Assembly: GCF_003711515.1 (NCBI RefSeq)
Contig: NW_021167084.1
Location: forward strand, 476,621 to 540,620
Source: Sodiomyces alkalinus F11
Taxonomy: Eukaryota > Ascomycota > Sordariomycetes > Glomerellales > Plectosphaerellaceae
Reading direction: 5' to 3'
Length of the DNA: 64,000 nucleotides
The first letter of the stretch is position 1; every line of letters begins with the position of its first letter. Position numbers and translations under genes: made by a program. Below the pieces are notes generated by a model that had not been told where the DNA came from, made no database searches, and worked only from the letters and a program-made list of their open reading frames with translations. Shown one piece after another: positions 33,240 through 46,959 of the stretch.

Positions 33240-36200
33240 AGGCGATAATACCTATATAGTGCCTATCTAGATTAAGGGTAGGTCCCTGCCTAAGAATTTA
33301 TCTCTATAACCTATTAAAGGGTTTTTCTAGGTTAATATAGCCGATACGTGGATAGTATATAAACCTATTTAGTCCCTAGTAAGTCTCGTTATCCGTAAGA
33401 AGGGGGAAAGGATAGATAAACGTCCTTATATCGTGTCTATAAGGTCTTCTATAGGGATAGGGTATACACTCGTTTAGTTCCCTAATAGTCTCGCCTTAAA
33501 GTAGGCGTCGATAAGTTCGTCGGGGATATTCCGCTTCGGCTCCTAGGTATTTTCTTTATCGTTATAGCCGGCCTATTTAATTAGGTACTAGCGCTGTGTA
33601 CCCTGATATCGATAGTCTAGGATAGCTTCGACCTTATACTTATCCGAATCCAGTTCGACGTCGACTATAGGTAGTGGTTCCGGTTATAATGTATCGCGGG
33701 GCCTCTAAGGTTCTAGCAGGGAAACCGGGATCACTTTATGGATCCTTATGCCTTTTAGCAGTGCTAGCTAGTAAGCCAGGCTATACGTGCCGACGATCTT
33801 AGTCACCGTATAGGGGCCGATAAACTTATCGCTAAGCTTTTTCGACGGTCTTTTCTGCTGGATATTCTTCGTGGATAGCAGGATATACTCGTCGACCTTA
33901 AAACAACGCTAGGCACGTCCGTTATTATAATACTGTTCGTAGGAGGCCTACGCCCTCCTAATAAGGTCCGAGATAGACCGGCGCTAGGCTATAAGGTGCT
34001 CCGTATAGCGCTCGGCCCCGGCGGTATGAATCTCGCCTGCTCTTAGGAGCTATACTTCGTTAGGGCCTTAGGGGTTATAACCTATTAACGTATCGGATAG
34101 GGTATAACGTATCGCCGAATACTACGCTCTATTATAGGTGAATTCCGCTAATAGTAGTCGGTTAACCTAGTTATCCTATTCCTACGAGTAGAAGACGCGA
34201 AGATAGTGCTTAAGGTTCTGGTTCTGCCGCTCCGTCTATCCGTTAGTTTACGGGTGCTACGCTATAGATAAGCGTTATATAGTGCTAAGGCACCGATATA
34301 AGGTTACCTAAAAACGACTTATAAATAATAAGCCTCGGTCTAATATGATACTATTAGGCAGGCTAAAAGTACGAAAAACGTGATACTATAGGGACTTAGT
34401 AAGTCCCTCGGCTATTAGACCACTACTTATAAGGATATAGATAGAGTACTTCGTTAAACGATATACCACTATAAGGATAGTATCCCTTTTCCTATCTATA
34501 GCCGCGCCACGAACCGGCGGCAGCCCCGTAATAAAGTTAATAGATATCTTTATAAAGGGGCGCTAAGGTATTAGAAGACTCGCTAGTTCGCTATATAGCT
34601 TATAGTGCTTATAGTGCCGCGGCTTAGTGCGTGAATAGATAGCGTAGGTAGGCATAAACTACCGGATATCCCTTGGTAAATAATCCTAGAAGTAGAAGTC
34701 CGAAATCCTCTTAATAGTCCTTATAACCCTATAGTATCCCACGCTAGGTCTATTATAAAAATACTAAAGGACTTTCTAACGGAGGCTAGAGTAGTCTAGT
34801 ATAAAAACGCGATTCTTAAAACGAAGGATACTACTACTCTAAGACTAATATCCGTATATAGTATCGTTACCGTGGGCCTCGCGCTATTTAGTGTAAAAAG
34901 GGTTATCCGCTTACGCCTCTACCACCTCTTCTAATAAGGTAGGGGAATTAAGAGCGGGAATATAATCTGGGGCGGTGCGGGAACCCTACTAGTTCCCGAT
35001 AAGGCCTAATATAAAACACCTCGAAAAAGGCTCCGAGATAAAGTTATCCGCTTACGTCTTAACTATCTTTTCCGGTAAGGTAGGAGGAGCGGGAATAGCG
35101 CGGGTACTATACTAGGTCCTATATAGGCCTAAGGCAAAATGCTTTGAAATAGACTCTATAGAGGAAGAAAGGTTATCCGCTTACGTCTTAACTACTAAAG
35201 TGGGAGGGGCGGGAATAAAAGAAAGATTATCCGCTTACGTCTTAACCACTATAGTGGGAGGGGCGGGAAATACTAACTCGGGGGCACTACGGGAACCCTG
35301 CTAGTTCCCGATATACCCTACTATAAAACGCTTCGAAAAGGATTCTGCCGCCTTAGCTCGATTAGTAACCAGGGCGCGCTTATAGGGCGCGTGTTAGGGC
35401 TTCCTTAATAACCTATCCGCAGGGCTTAACGTCCTTAGGCGGTGCCGAATTTTAAAATTAAACAGGGCGAGCTCCTTAAGCCACTATACGTGCTATCCCT
35501 TAAGCTTCGGCTTATCTAATAGATACCGGTGGTTTAAATAGTGTATTAGTACCACTATAGGGCTCTAACTATAGGCGATATAGTGCCGCCACATGCGAAA
35601 AGACTCGATAATAGCTATAAGCTTAGAATCGGGTATACTATAATTAAGCTTAGCCCCGCGTAGCTTACGGGATATAAACGTTATAGGGCGCTATAAGCTA
35701 TCCTCGAGTTAGCTAATAATAGCGCTAAGGGTAAAAGCAGAAGTATCTAGCTTAATACGTATCGGCAGAGTAGGGTTAAAATACCGTAAAACGGGCGCTT
35801 TCTGGAATAGCAGTTTTATCTCCTTAAACACGGTCTAGACCTACGGGGAAAGTATAAGGACCCCGGCGTACCCCCTAGTAAGGCCCCCTGTATAGCCCTC
35901 TTTAAGATAGTCTATAAGGGGGGCGGCCGTCTTAGAGTAGTTCTTAATAAAACGCCTATAAAAATCCGTAAAGCCTAGGAAGACCTATATCTTCTTAACA
36001 CTATTAGGAAGCTCCTAGTCGCGGATAGCCTTAACGCGGGATAGGTTTATACGTACCCTATCTAGACTATAGATAAAACCGAGGAATTCTATATCTCTAG
36101 TCTTAAACTCGTACTTATCGGGGTTAGTATATAAGGACTACTGCCTAAGCCTAGTAAGGACCTCGCGGATATAGCTATAATGGGTAACTAAGTCCTTACT

Positions 36201-37390
36201 ATAGATAAGAATATTATCGAGGTATACTATATAGATAGTATCGATAAGGCCGGATAACGCTTAGTTAATATAGCGTTAGAAGCTCGCGGGGGCGTTTATA
36301 AGACTAAACAGTATCACAAGATACTCGTAGTAGCCGTATTTCGTCCGGAACGCCGTCTTCCACTTATCGCCCTCCCGAATCCGTAAACGATAGTACGTAT
36401 CTTTAAGGTCTAGCTTAGTATAGTATTACGCTAACGATAACCGATCTAGGATTTCGTGGATTAGGGGCAGGGGAGTATAGTCCTTAACGGTTACCTTATT
36501 TAACCCTTTATAGTTAATATAAAGGCGTAGCTTACCACTCTTCTTAGGTATAAATAGAATAGGGGCGCTAGACGGGCTAGTGGACGGTCTAATCCATCCC
36601 TTCGTAACGGTATCCTATAAATACTAACGCAGCACCTTTAATTCTTATACGGCGAGGGGATAGATAGGACCCTATAGCGGCTTCTTTCCTTCCTCGATCT
36701 TAATAGCGTAATTCTACTACTAATATATCGGCAGCCTCCCGGCGTCTTCGACGTTAAAAACGTTAGCGAAATCTTAATACTATTCTAGTAGCGTAGGGGT
36801 AACGGGGTCTACGTCTACAGTTATATCTACCTCCGAGAATTTATCTCTATATCCCACTAAAGGGTTTTCTAAGCCGTTAAGGCCGATATAGCCGATATAT
36901 AGGACCCCCGTAAAACCTATATAGGTTAGAGTAAGGATAGACTTAGCTTATCTAACTGCCCTATATAGCTCTCTCGGTGATATAACTATACCTAGCTCTA
37001 CGTAGGTTAAGGGGTAGGTTTATATACTACACTGCTAATTAATATTAGGGTTAACTGCTATAAGCCACGGCCTCCCTAAAATAATCTTCGCGCCCGTAAG
37101 GTTTATAACGTGGAACTCGGCGTGTTATACCCTCTTTCGACCCTAATAGTCGGTAGCGACGATAATCCTATAGGTGGACCCGTAAGTTATCTTCGTCTAT
37201 CCTTCCGTAATCCAGGATACCGGGACTAAGGACCCCTCGGGGACCTAACTAGGCCCTAGGAGGGACCGATCCAAAATGTTAATATCGGCGCCTCCATTAA
37301 GGAGAGCCGCCGTTTATACCTATTCCCTACCTCGGCGAAGGGATATATATGCCTTTACCGGTATAGTGGTGGTAAAGGGGGTTACTCGAG
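33240..37390 (-). pseudogene. Gypsy-C pol (RT, RNase H, integrase, chromodomain), RIP-inactivated
   Basis: On the minus strand RT runs about 36640-36190 ([54 protein letters not shown]) with YLDNILIYSKD as the YLDD remnant. RNase H runs about 35950-35450. Integrase runs about 34900-34000, with a TDGQTERQNQ-type block near 34220. The chromodomain lies at about 33660-33500 (DKYKVEAILDYR, YLIKQAGYNDKENT). Protease should lie near 37250-37100 but is not clear. Confidence 0.82.
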
Positions 37391-37399
37391 GCGGGTATT

Positions 37400-38639
37400 A
37401 TTCCTAGGGCACCTCGCCCGTGACGCGGCTGACCGTGGGATAAGATATAGATACCGGTTAGGTATTCGGTTAGGTATTCGGGTTACTATTACTCGAGCGT
37501 CGCTTAGTATAGGGGCTAGGGTATATAGTGGCGTAATGCCCCTTTTAGTTATAGTTATAGTAAGTAATAGAATCAAGGTACGATAATAGCCTAGGGCGTA
37601 TAGGGTAACTAGGAGCGGGAGCGGGCGTAGGAGCGGGAATAGAAGTAGGGGTAGAAGCAGGGGTATAAGGAGGGCTATTAGTAGAACCGTAGGTAGCTAG
37701 AGCGTGGGGACTATAACTGTAGGCACGCGAGCAGAGACGACGTTATTAGATAGTAGACTAGAAGTCTATCCGAGTAACGGCCAGGCCGTCGGCGACAGTT
37801 AAGGCCTCGGCCCTACGGCAGGCCGGGGCCAGGTCCTAGTAGTCCTTAGGAATCCCTATAGATACTATATAGTCCCGGATAGGTAGGAGGACTCTTATTA
37901 GTACTATCTAAATCCTCCACTAGTTAGGGAGCTCGCCCGGTAGTTCCGATTCTAGGGCTTCCTACCGTTATATAAATTTAGCGTAAGACTCCCCCTTTCT
38001 CTAGGATAAGATAGACTCGCTCCAGATCTATACCGCTACCTTACGTAGTCGGGTATCGTTATCGTTAACCTAATAGAATAGCCACGCCTATAGCGTAGCC
38101 TAGCTAACCCTATTAGAGTCGTTATCGTACTTATATCGTAGTTTAGCCTGCTAGCGTTCTTTAAGGTGGTAAGGGAGGCACGATATAATAAAGTAGTTCT
38201 TCGTAGTGTCTATAGGGAAGGACTAAGAGTCTAGGTTAAACCGTTAATTCGTTTCCTAGATAAACGTGCGATACTTAGCCTAGGATACGCTATCCTATTT
38301 AGGTAAGAGGAAATTAAACTTAGGTTATATAGCGGATCTATATATAGACGTGGTCGTGGATATATCGTGGGTATACTAGGATTCTATTAGGGTTACGATA
38401 ATACGACGTTAAGGTTTAGCTATACGACGGTGGGTAATATCGGCCGGGTTAGGATTAATAGTAGGATTAATAACGGCGGTAGCGATAGTAGTAGTATCCG
38501 CCTTAAGCTTAGTAAAGTATGCGAGCTTACGCTTACGGTGGTTCTATACCTCTATCTATTTAACACGTTCATCTAGTTATTCCTCTGTTAGCGTGGCTAG
38601 GTTAATATTCGTATACGGGGGCAGGTTAGGGTTATACCG
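37400..38639 (-). pseudogene. Gypsy-C gag, C-terminal part, with zinc knuckle remnant
   Basis: Continues the gag frame after the Gypsy-D insertion. TNINLATLTEE and NHRKRKLAYFTKLKAD (about 38620-38500), then FPIDTTKNYFIISCLPYHLK (about 38240-38160) and further gag-like sequence follow. A degraded CCHC knuckle lies near 37590-37480, where Cys appear as Tyr. RIP stops are frequent. Confidence 0.7.
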
Positions 38640-38997
38640 TAACCGCGCAGATACGGCGTTAGAGTGGTTCGGCAGACGGTTATATAACCCCCCTTTTAAG
38701 GCCGCTGGATCCGCTGCCCATATATATATTAAGGACAGGCTCGGGACGTCCCTATCGAGGGATCAGGATATAATTATTATCGTCTTTTATAATTGCTTGT
38801 TCTACGTTTAAGGTATCTTTCTAGTTTAACTTACGTTGCCCTAATCAGAATAGTAACTACCGATCTACTTCTTCGCTAAAGGTTATAGCGGTATTAGTTA
38901 TATTTTAGTTATGTATCGTGGTTTTACTGGACTAACCTCTTTATCTGATCTTTATCTTAACGATTTAGTGCTATTACGTCTTTATCCAGTTATAATA
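38640..38997 (+). repeat. Gypsy-D 5' LTR (358 bp)
   Basis: Pairs with 52447-52804; differences are mostly C/T or G/A. The ends read TA...TA after RIP. It contains one copy of the CCCTAATCAG motif (about 38839-38848) that recurs through the element. Confidence 0.85.
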
Positions 38998-39013
38998 TAG
39001 TGCTCGGAGGCGG
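38998..39013 (+). other. Gypsy-D primer-binding-site candidate
   Basis: TAGTGCTCGGAGGCGG starts immediately after the 5' LTR. With the first TAG read as RIP-changed TGG it would complement a tRNA 3' end finishing in ...GAGCACCA. The tRNA identity is not determined. Confidence 0.4.
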
Positions 39014-39539
39014 ATTTATTCGGCGTTCCTAAAGTGTTCTGACCCTGATTAGAGTAATAGAGGCGCTCGAGTGAGGTTCCGGCCCTCCTAAACGGACTAT
39101 TAGTTAATAACCCTAAAAAGAATATGAAGATAACGACTAAGGAAGGATTTAACGCTTTAAGACCGAAGGGAGATTTGCCCTAATAAGATTAGGAAAAGAA
39201 ATAACTGCTTAGGTAAGAGTTAAAGAACTATTAACACTTTTAATTATAAGACCCGCCGCTACGGAGGTGGTAATTACAGAAATAGAAGAAACCGATTAGA
39301 TCGCGATAGAGTTAGATTCCGAATATAGAATAGACTCGATAGGGGGCTTATAACCCCTACCACTAATTAAATCAGATTCTTATATAACGGCGAAGAAAAG
39401 ATAAGACCGCCGAGAGCAGCTTACTCGGAGTAGGGTAACTAACCCTTAGCAGACCTAATAAAAAGCTAATACCGAGCGTGGGAGCGAAATAATAATACCT
39501 TATAAGAGGACCCGATAGTCTAGTAAGGACCTCTATAGA

Positions 39540-41960
39540 CCCTGTAAGTAGGTCGTGATGCTTCGTTACGAGGCTTAGCGGGTAATGCTTTCAATATTAA
39601 TAGCCGTGAGTATAGCCCCTTTACTAATAGATAATCTTCTAATCGTAGGGGGCCTCTTTCTTTAAGGTGAGTTAGAAAAGCTAGACCCCGAAGATAAGTA
39701 TTAAGGAGTAAAACCTAGGACCGCCCTCTCGTTAAAGACCTTATCACTTTTATTAAGGTAAGATAATATATATAATAACCTAGCTAGTATCTAGAACACC
39801 TATAGGATCTTCTCGCTAGACGATTAGTTCGAAGAACCTTTCCCTAAATACCCTAAACGCCCTAACCCTATTATTATTATTCGCCTACCCCCTCGCACTT
39901 ACACCTAAAACACTATAGACACTTAGACTTAGTATCGCGAGCTTACTCCTATTATCGTCGTTAGCGACTCCGACGATAAAGCTCCCTCGCCGGCTATTCC
40001 CCCTATTCTTACGCCTGCCACTTCTGCTACCCCTAATTAGGGGAACCACGATATCGGGGCTATAGCCTTACCTCCGCCCGCTTCTAGGCCGACTACTATA
40101 TCTACCGCGGCTCCGGCTACTATTTCGATAACTACCCCTAACACTACCCCTATTACTGCCTCTACCTAGCCTATCTTTACTACCTAGCCCGCTTCGAACG
40201 CTTCTCCTACTACCGCTAAAGACCTAATTAAGCTACTATAAGCCCTAATAAGCCGTGACCGAGAGAGCACTATCGCCGAGGTCGTTAGAGCCCTACCCCC
40301 TACTACCGCTACGTCGAGAGCACCCCTAAATCCCCTCGCTACTAAAGCTCCCCGCTTTAGTAGTAAGTCCCTCTCTACGTTCTTTTAGCAGTACGATAAC
40401 TATACCAAGCTTAACCGCCTTAGTAAAGCCGATAAGATCACCTACGTTAACCTATACACGGATACGGCTATTTATCCCGCTATCGAACGCCTAATTAGAG
40501 AGGTTTAAGCCGATAAGGGCGGTTAGTCTAATCTAGTTAAGAAGCTTGTTAAAGAGTTCTCTTATCTAGATCCTAACTACTAACTTAACTTCTCTTATAA
40601 GGTTTATTAGCTTCGGGTAAAGTATAAGACGCATAAGATTAATAGCGTTTATTAGGTTAAGGACTTACTATAGTAAATCACTATCTAGAAGGCTAAGGCA
40701 GAGCGGGTCTAAGGCACTTTTATCGAGGACTCCGAGCTCTACGGTATCGTCCTTACTATTCTGTATAGGGATATCTATATATTCATCGCTAATAAGCTTA
40801 AGATTCGAGGCACCGACTTAAGAAAGATAGTTAAGAGCTATAAGCTGCTTTTAGACCTACTACGCGAGTAGTCTACAGATATCTAGGAAGCAGAGGGTAA
40901 GCCTATGGATAGGGACGCTATACTAGGTATAACTAAGTTTAATTAGCCTAATAGTACCGCTTTCTAGCCTATAATCTTAAGACGGCCTACTATAGTCTAG
41001 GAGTCTATAGCCTTTTAATCGGATATAGATAAGCTCGCTAACCTCCTTATGAAGTATACTATTTCCCTTATCTATAATAAAGCTAAAGGCGTTAGGGGTA
41101 TTACCGCCTAAGTACTCGCCCTATCTAAGAGGATAGGTATAAAGAAGGTCTAAGCCCTCCTCGCCACGAAGTCTAAGCTAAAGAACGCCTTCTATACCGT
41201 TCTTAAGCACGCCCCTTAGCCTATAATAACTACTTTAGTGTATTTCGCTACCCCTAATTAGGCTAACGGTGCCGCTTCCTAGCCTAATAACGCCTAATAC
41301 ACCGAGGAGATCTACTACGGAGGACCCCGCCCTAAATATAATAACGGGCGTAATAATAGCCGCCCGACCTAATAACACGATAACCGCCTAGGATAGCAGA
41401 GAGGTGCCTAAAGTAATAGCTAGCCCCCGCTAGCTCGCTACTACTACTACGGCTAAAAAGAGTATCAGAGAGATAACTACCCTATCCTAATCTACGATAA
41501 CGGCTATAACCTAGTTAAGTAGGAGTTCCCCGCGTATTTAGTTATAAATTAGACCGGTACCTAGGCAGCCTACCTAAAGAGCGAGCTACGAGTTAACGAG
41601 TACTAGCCACACTAACGCCTTATACTATATTAGCTAGCCACTAAGCTCTATAGCCGATTTAAGGAGCTTATAGACCTCTATATTAAGACCTTCTAGCCCG
41701 CCACCCTCCCCTATAAGACTAATAAGACTAATAGGCTTATAATGAAGTATATAGTTAAGCAGGTATAGAAGTAGTAGACTAGTTAGAGTAGTTAGGCTAC
41801 CTAAGCCACTTAAGCCTCGAGGGTTACTAAGGTTACGGGATCTATTAACTTTATTACTACTAGAGTATATACTACGTCTATATCTCGACACACTTCGACT
41901 AACCCCTAGGACCCTCTTCGTACTACTAGGAGCGGTAGAATTAGTAAACCCATGCTAAAA
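39540..41960 (+). pseudogene. Gypsy-D gag (large), with zinc knuckle remnant
   Basis: Long frame rich in Pro/Thr/Ala at its N-terminus (about 39880-40200: IIVVSDSDDKAPSPAIPP, then TTPNTTPITAST). A helical gag core follows (about 40370-41200: FIANKLKIRGTDLRKIVKSY), then Asn/Arg/Gly-rich sequence and a knuckle remnant YYYGQKEYQRDNYPI near 41440-41490, in which Cys positions read as Tyr. IIVVSDSDD resembles a SUMO-interacting motif. At about 700 codons the gag is larger than is usual. Confidence 0.65.
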
Positions 41961-42169
41961 GTAGCTAATTCCCCTAATTAGGCCGTTTAATAGACCCTAT
42001 CGACTCCGGAAAGCTCCTAAAGGGTTATAGAGATAGTTAATAACACCGATATAAACGATAGTCTAACCCCTAATTCGATAGCCCCTATATCTAGACCCAC
42101 TACTACCTTAACTACTACCCGGCCTACCTTATAAGCCTCGGCTTAGAAGGATACCCTTAATTTATTTAA

Positions 42170-45100
42170 CTAGGAGGCTATTATGCAGAAGGTCCGAGAA
42201 AAAAGCCTAAAGCACCTTTTAGAGATAGAGGTTAAGGTTCCTATGGCTTACCTCCTCTCTACTAATAAAGCTATCCTCGCGGACTACGAGGAGACGCTAA
42301 GGTCGATCGGTAGCTAGGTAAAGCCTCGTAAAGTTATCCGCTTAACCCCTAAAGAGGCCTTTTACACGGACTCCTTACCCCTAGGACCCGAACGTCCTAT
42401 ATAGTTTACGAATACTACGACTATTACCCCTATACCTGATAGTACCCTATTAATTACGCCCGCCCCGATAATTAATAAACTAAAGCCTCCTACTATTTAC
42501 GCTAAGTATATAATAATACGTGTTAGCCTAACTAAACGAATAGCTAAGGCTTACCCTACGGAGGACTATTTTTACGTAGTTATTAATATAGGAGCCGTCT
42601 TTAATACTATCCGGCTAGACCTTATGGAGAAGCTAGGACTACGGGGCTATATCGGTAAAAGTAATATCGCGATGAAGGGAATTAACGACGTGGATAGGGT
42701 AAACTATATAGGATATCTAGAAGAGTACCTTTAGGTCGGGGACTAGTATAAGAAAGTCTATTTCGTCGTGATTAAGGGAATAAGGCCTAGGATACTTCTT
42801 AGCCTGCTATTCTTACTTAATAGTCACGCCTCTTTTACCTATAAGGACGGATAAATCGATATAGACTTCGCCTATAAGGACGCCTATATTATCGTCCCTA
42901 TCGCTAGTAAAGAATAGGTCGACGACAGCCCTTATAGATAAAGCCAGCCTAAGTTTAAAGAGGAGGAGAAGTGTTAAGAAAAGGAGGATTTAATTAATTA
43001 GAGTATCGGATAATAAAGGGAGGATAGCGTCCTTTATAACTAGTCCGGGGCCGCTACCTTAATATCGAGTAACGATAGGACTAGCGGTTTGCCCGACTAG
43101 GGGGCGAAAGAGAAGGAGGAGGCGAGGGAGGAGAAGGAGGAGATAAAGAAGAAGAAGAGCGACGACGATATTTTCTTTTATTTAGATAATAAGGACGCTA
43201 TTACTTTAATAGCCTTCCTATTTACGGAGGAGGTAAAGCCCCTAATAAAGAGAATTTATATAGCCTTAAGGGCGATACTACGAAATTAGGGCCGAGGATA
43301 TAAGAGGTGTGTCGCGGAGGCTCCCTATATAATAACTACGACTATATAATAATAACTAATTCACACTAACCATTTATCTTTTTCGACTTTTCTATACCAC
43401 TATTAGCCTAATCACCCTAATAGCGTCTTAGTCTTATATTTTCGAAAGGACCGGATAACGTAGAATAATTCCTAGATAAGAGTGCTCGAGGCTTTAAAGA
43501 AAGAGGAGGATAGTATTACTAGTATAGCCGCGGTTACGACGAGGAGACTATAATAGCCGAAAAGGAGGAAGTCCTAGGATCTTATTAAAGAAGTATACTA
43601 TCCCCTTAATCCCGAAGGCGTCTTTACTATATAAAAGCCTAAGGCTCTTAAGGTTTACCCTCTTAACGATATCCTGTCCGATAGAAGTGTCCCTGATAAA
43701 GACCCCTATTAGAAGAAGAATATCCTCGTAGAAATTAAAGAGGAAGACTAGGAGCTAGAAGACGAGCGGTTTATTAGCCTAATTATACTAAAGTTTTCTA
43801 AAATTATACCCCGTTTATGCCTTATACCCGAAAGACTTAACGCTATCCTAAAGACCGTCGACCACTTAACCCCTAAGGAAAAGGAGCTCCTGATAAAGGT
43901 CCTCCTAAACCGAGAGGTAGCTATTACGTAGGATTAGACTAAGTACGGCCGCCTTAACGAACGGGTAGCCCCTCTATAGAAGATTCGAGCGGTTCCTTAT
44001 AAGGCTTGGCAGGCGAAGGGGATCCCTATCCCTAAGGCTCTAGAGTCTATAATCGTATAGATAATAAAGGACCGCTATTAGAAAGGTATAATCGAGGAGA
44101 GCCACGTAGCCTATTATAACCCCTGGTTCCTAGTTAAGAAGAAGGATAGTAATATACGGCTTATTAACTCGGCTATTAAAATTAACGTAGTAACCCTTTA
44201 AGATACCTTTATACCGCCTAGGGCCGATAAGTTCTTTAAGGATTTCGCTATATATAAGCTTATATCCCTCTTAGACCTCTTTTCCGGCTATAATTAGGTC
44301 ACCCTTAACGAGGAGTCTTAAGACCTGACTACCTTTACGACTATTATTAGACTCTTTAGGATATATACCCTTCCTTAGGGGGCTACTAATTTAGTAGCCT
44401 AGTTTATACGTATTATAACCCGTATCCTTTATAACCTTATTCCTTAGTGCTATAGACCCTTTATTAATAATATTATAGTGAAAGGACTAATAACCACCTA
44501 CGAGGATACTCTAATTAGACCTAGAATTCGCCGTTATATAGCCGAGTATATCGCTAATATCGATAAAGTGCTTCTTAACGTGGAGCTAGCTAAAGGCATT
44601 ATCGTAGGTATTAAGAGCTAGTAGTGTTAGAAAGTAGCTACTATCGTAGGCTACGTTTACGGTACTAATAGCCGTTCCCCTAAGTAGGCTAAGATCGCGA
44701 AGGTCCGAGAGTAGGAAAGGTATAGTACGGTTTCTAACGTTTATTTATTCCTTAGTCTCGCTACCTTTTACCGAGTCTGGATTTATAAGTTCGCCGTTAT
44801 CGCTAGACCCCTAACCGACCTGCTACGGAAGAATACTGTCTTTAAGTGGGAGGAGCCTTAATAACACACTATAAACGCCCTTAAGAAAGCCATTACCACT
44901 ACCCTTATCCTAATTACTATTTAGTATAGCGAAGGCGTAGGAGTTATTTACGTTATCGTCGACGCTAGTATAGATAGATAGAGTGGAATCCTCGGATAGT
45001 ACGTTAAGGATAAAAGAGCCGTGGCACTATATAAAAGCGGACGCTAGTCTCTTACGGAGAGGGTCTATAATACTAGTAAGCTAGAGCTAAGGAGAGTCCT

Positions 45101-46800
45101 AAAAACCCTTCGGCGCCTACGTAACTACCTTTATAGGGTTTACTTTATCCTTAAAACTAATACCTAAGCCCTCCTATCCTAGTTAAAAGGATCTACTACT
45201 AACCTCCCTAATACCCTAATTACTTAATAGCTCGCCTGGATCCGGCTCTTCGACTTCGACGTTAAGTATATTAAAGGATCTAAGAATACGATAGCCGATA
45301 GACTCTTACGGATGCCCGGAATACCCTTTAATTAGACTAACGACGATGCCGAAGGAGACCTAAACGACTTCGTAGACGATAGAATCTTCCTTACGGAAGC
45401 CGAGAAGTAGTTTAACGACCCTACCTTAGCTAATAATATCCTCGATAAGGACCTTACCTAGAATTAGTTTTCCCGATAAATAGCTACCTTCTTAACGACC
45501 TTTCGCGTGCTTAGGAGAATAGATCCTAAGGAAGCCCGTAGAGTTAAAGATAAAGCCACCCGTTTATTCCTTAAAGACGGACTGCTATAGACCCGAGTAA
45601 CTAAAGCCGATTTAACCCCTAAACGCTGGATTAACGATAAGGATACCTAGGTTAACCTAATTAGGAGAGCCTACGACGAATCCGGATACCGAGGAAGGTA
45701 AGGCACCTACTATCGCCTCGCCGCTAACTACTTTTAGGATAGTATCTATAAGAGTATTTAGAGGTTTATCGAGTCCTGTTCTGAATACTAGGCCCGCCGT
45801 AGCCATTCTTAGGAGGACCCCCTAATCGTAATAAGCCTGCCCGAGGCCGCCCTCCCTTTTACCTAGGTCTACCTAAACGTTTAATATCTCTAAGGATAGT
45901 ATCTTATAGAGGCCCGTTATATATTTAAAGGTTAGGTTAAGGCCCGACTACTAAAGAAGAACACGTTTAAGGCTATTACCTTATTTCTATAGGAAGATAT
46001 AATCTATAGGTATAGGCTCTATATAATCCTCCTTATAGATAGAGGTCTAGAGAATAAGGGTTCTATAATCGAGCTAAACCGTCGCTATAGGACTACTTAA
46101 AAGCTCGCCTTAGCCTATTACCCCCGCGCTAATAGCCTTAACGAGGTTAGGTATAAGGCTATTACCCACGCTCTATCTATCTAGTCAAAGCTTTACCCTA
46201 GAGCCCTTTATAAGATCCTCCTGATAGTCCTCTTCGCTAACCGTATAACGGTAAGAGCTTCTACTAGCCGTACCCCTTTCTTCCTTCTATATAGCCACGA
46301 GGCTATTACCCCGATCAAGACGACCTACCTAATCTAAAGAGTACTAGACTAGGGTCGCGTTAAAACGCCTAAGGATAAGATAATACTTCGGTTAAGGGCT
46401 TTTGCCTAGCTTAATACCAACCGATAAGCTGCTATTACTATAATTACTAAATAATAAGGGCGACGGATAGCCTATATTAACGCTAGCCGTGCCCGGGTGC
46501 TCCGTAAGTAAAGGCTATAAGTTAAGGATCTTATACTGGTTTATAATACTAAGAAAGCTATCGATATAAGCCGTAAGGCTAAGCTCCACTACCGCTAGAA
46601 CGGCCTATATCGTATCCGAAAGGCTAATCACGATAATAAGTCCTTTATCCTTAAGACTCTTACTAGGGAAGAACTAAAAGGGATTACTTTTACCGCTAAC
46701 CGTCTAAAGAAGTTTATTAAAAACGACGATAGGTACTAGGAGCCTAAGAACTAGACTATACTTAAACAGGACTACAACAAAGAGCTTAAGATCACGTACC
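42170..46800 (+). pseudogene. Gypsy-D protease, RT, RNase H and integrase, RIP-inactivated
   Basis: An aspartic-protease-like region lies at about 42540-42920 (YFYVVINIGAVFNTI; the usual D[ST]GA reads as NIGA). RT runs about 43950-44900 (SHVAYYNPWFLVKKKDSNIR, LISLLDLFSGYN, and RPFINNIIV replacing the IDD motif). RNase H runs about 44920-45330 (VGVIYVIVDASI, LFDFDVKYIKGSKNTIADRL). Integrase runs about 45650-46400. The tail (about 46520-46740, YRWNGLYRIRKANHDNKSF, LKGITFTANRLKKF) resembles the GPY/F-type C-terminus. No chromodomain was identified. Confidence 0.8.
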
Positions 46801-46959
46801 CTGCCCGAGGAGCGCCTATTATCGAAGAAGTCACCGAAGTACCCCTTTTACCTAATAAGGACCCTAAGGAAGATACTAGGGCCGAGGATAATATTAGTTC
46901 CCTTAATTATATTATTAACGATATTTTACGCCGATCCGAGAGACTAAGAGAGTTATTAG

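Noticed and set aside
38593..38811. 72-codon plus-strand ORF
   Set aside because: It straddles the Gypsy-C gag and Gypsy-D LTR junction; a chance frame created by the insertion.
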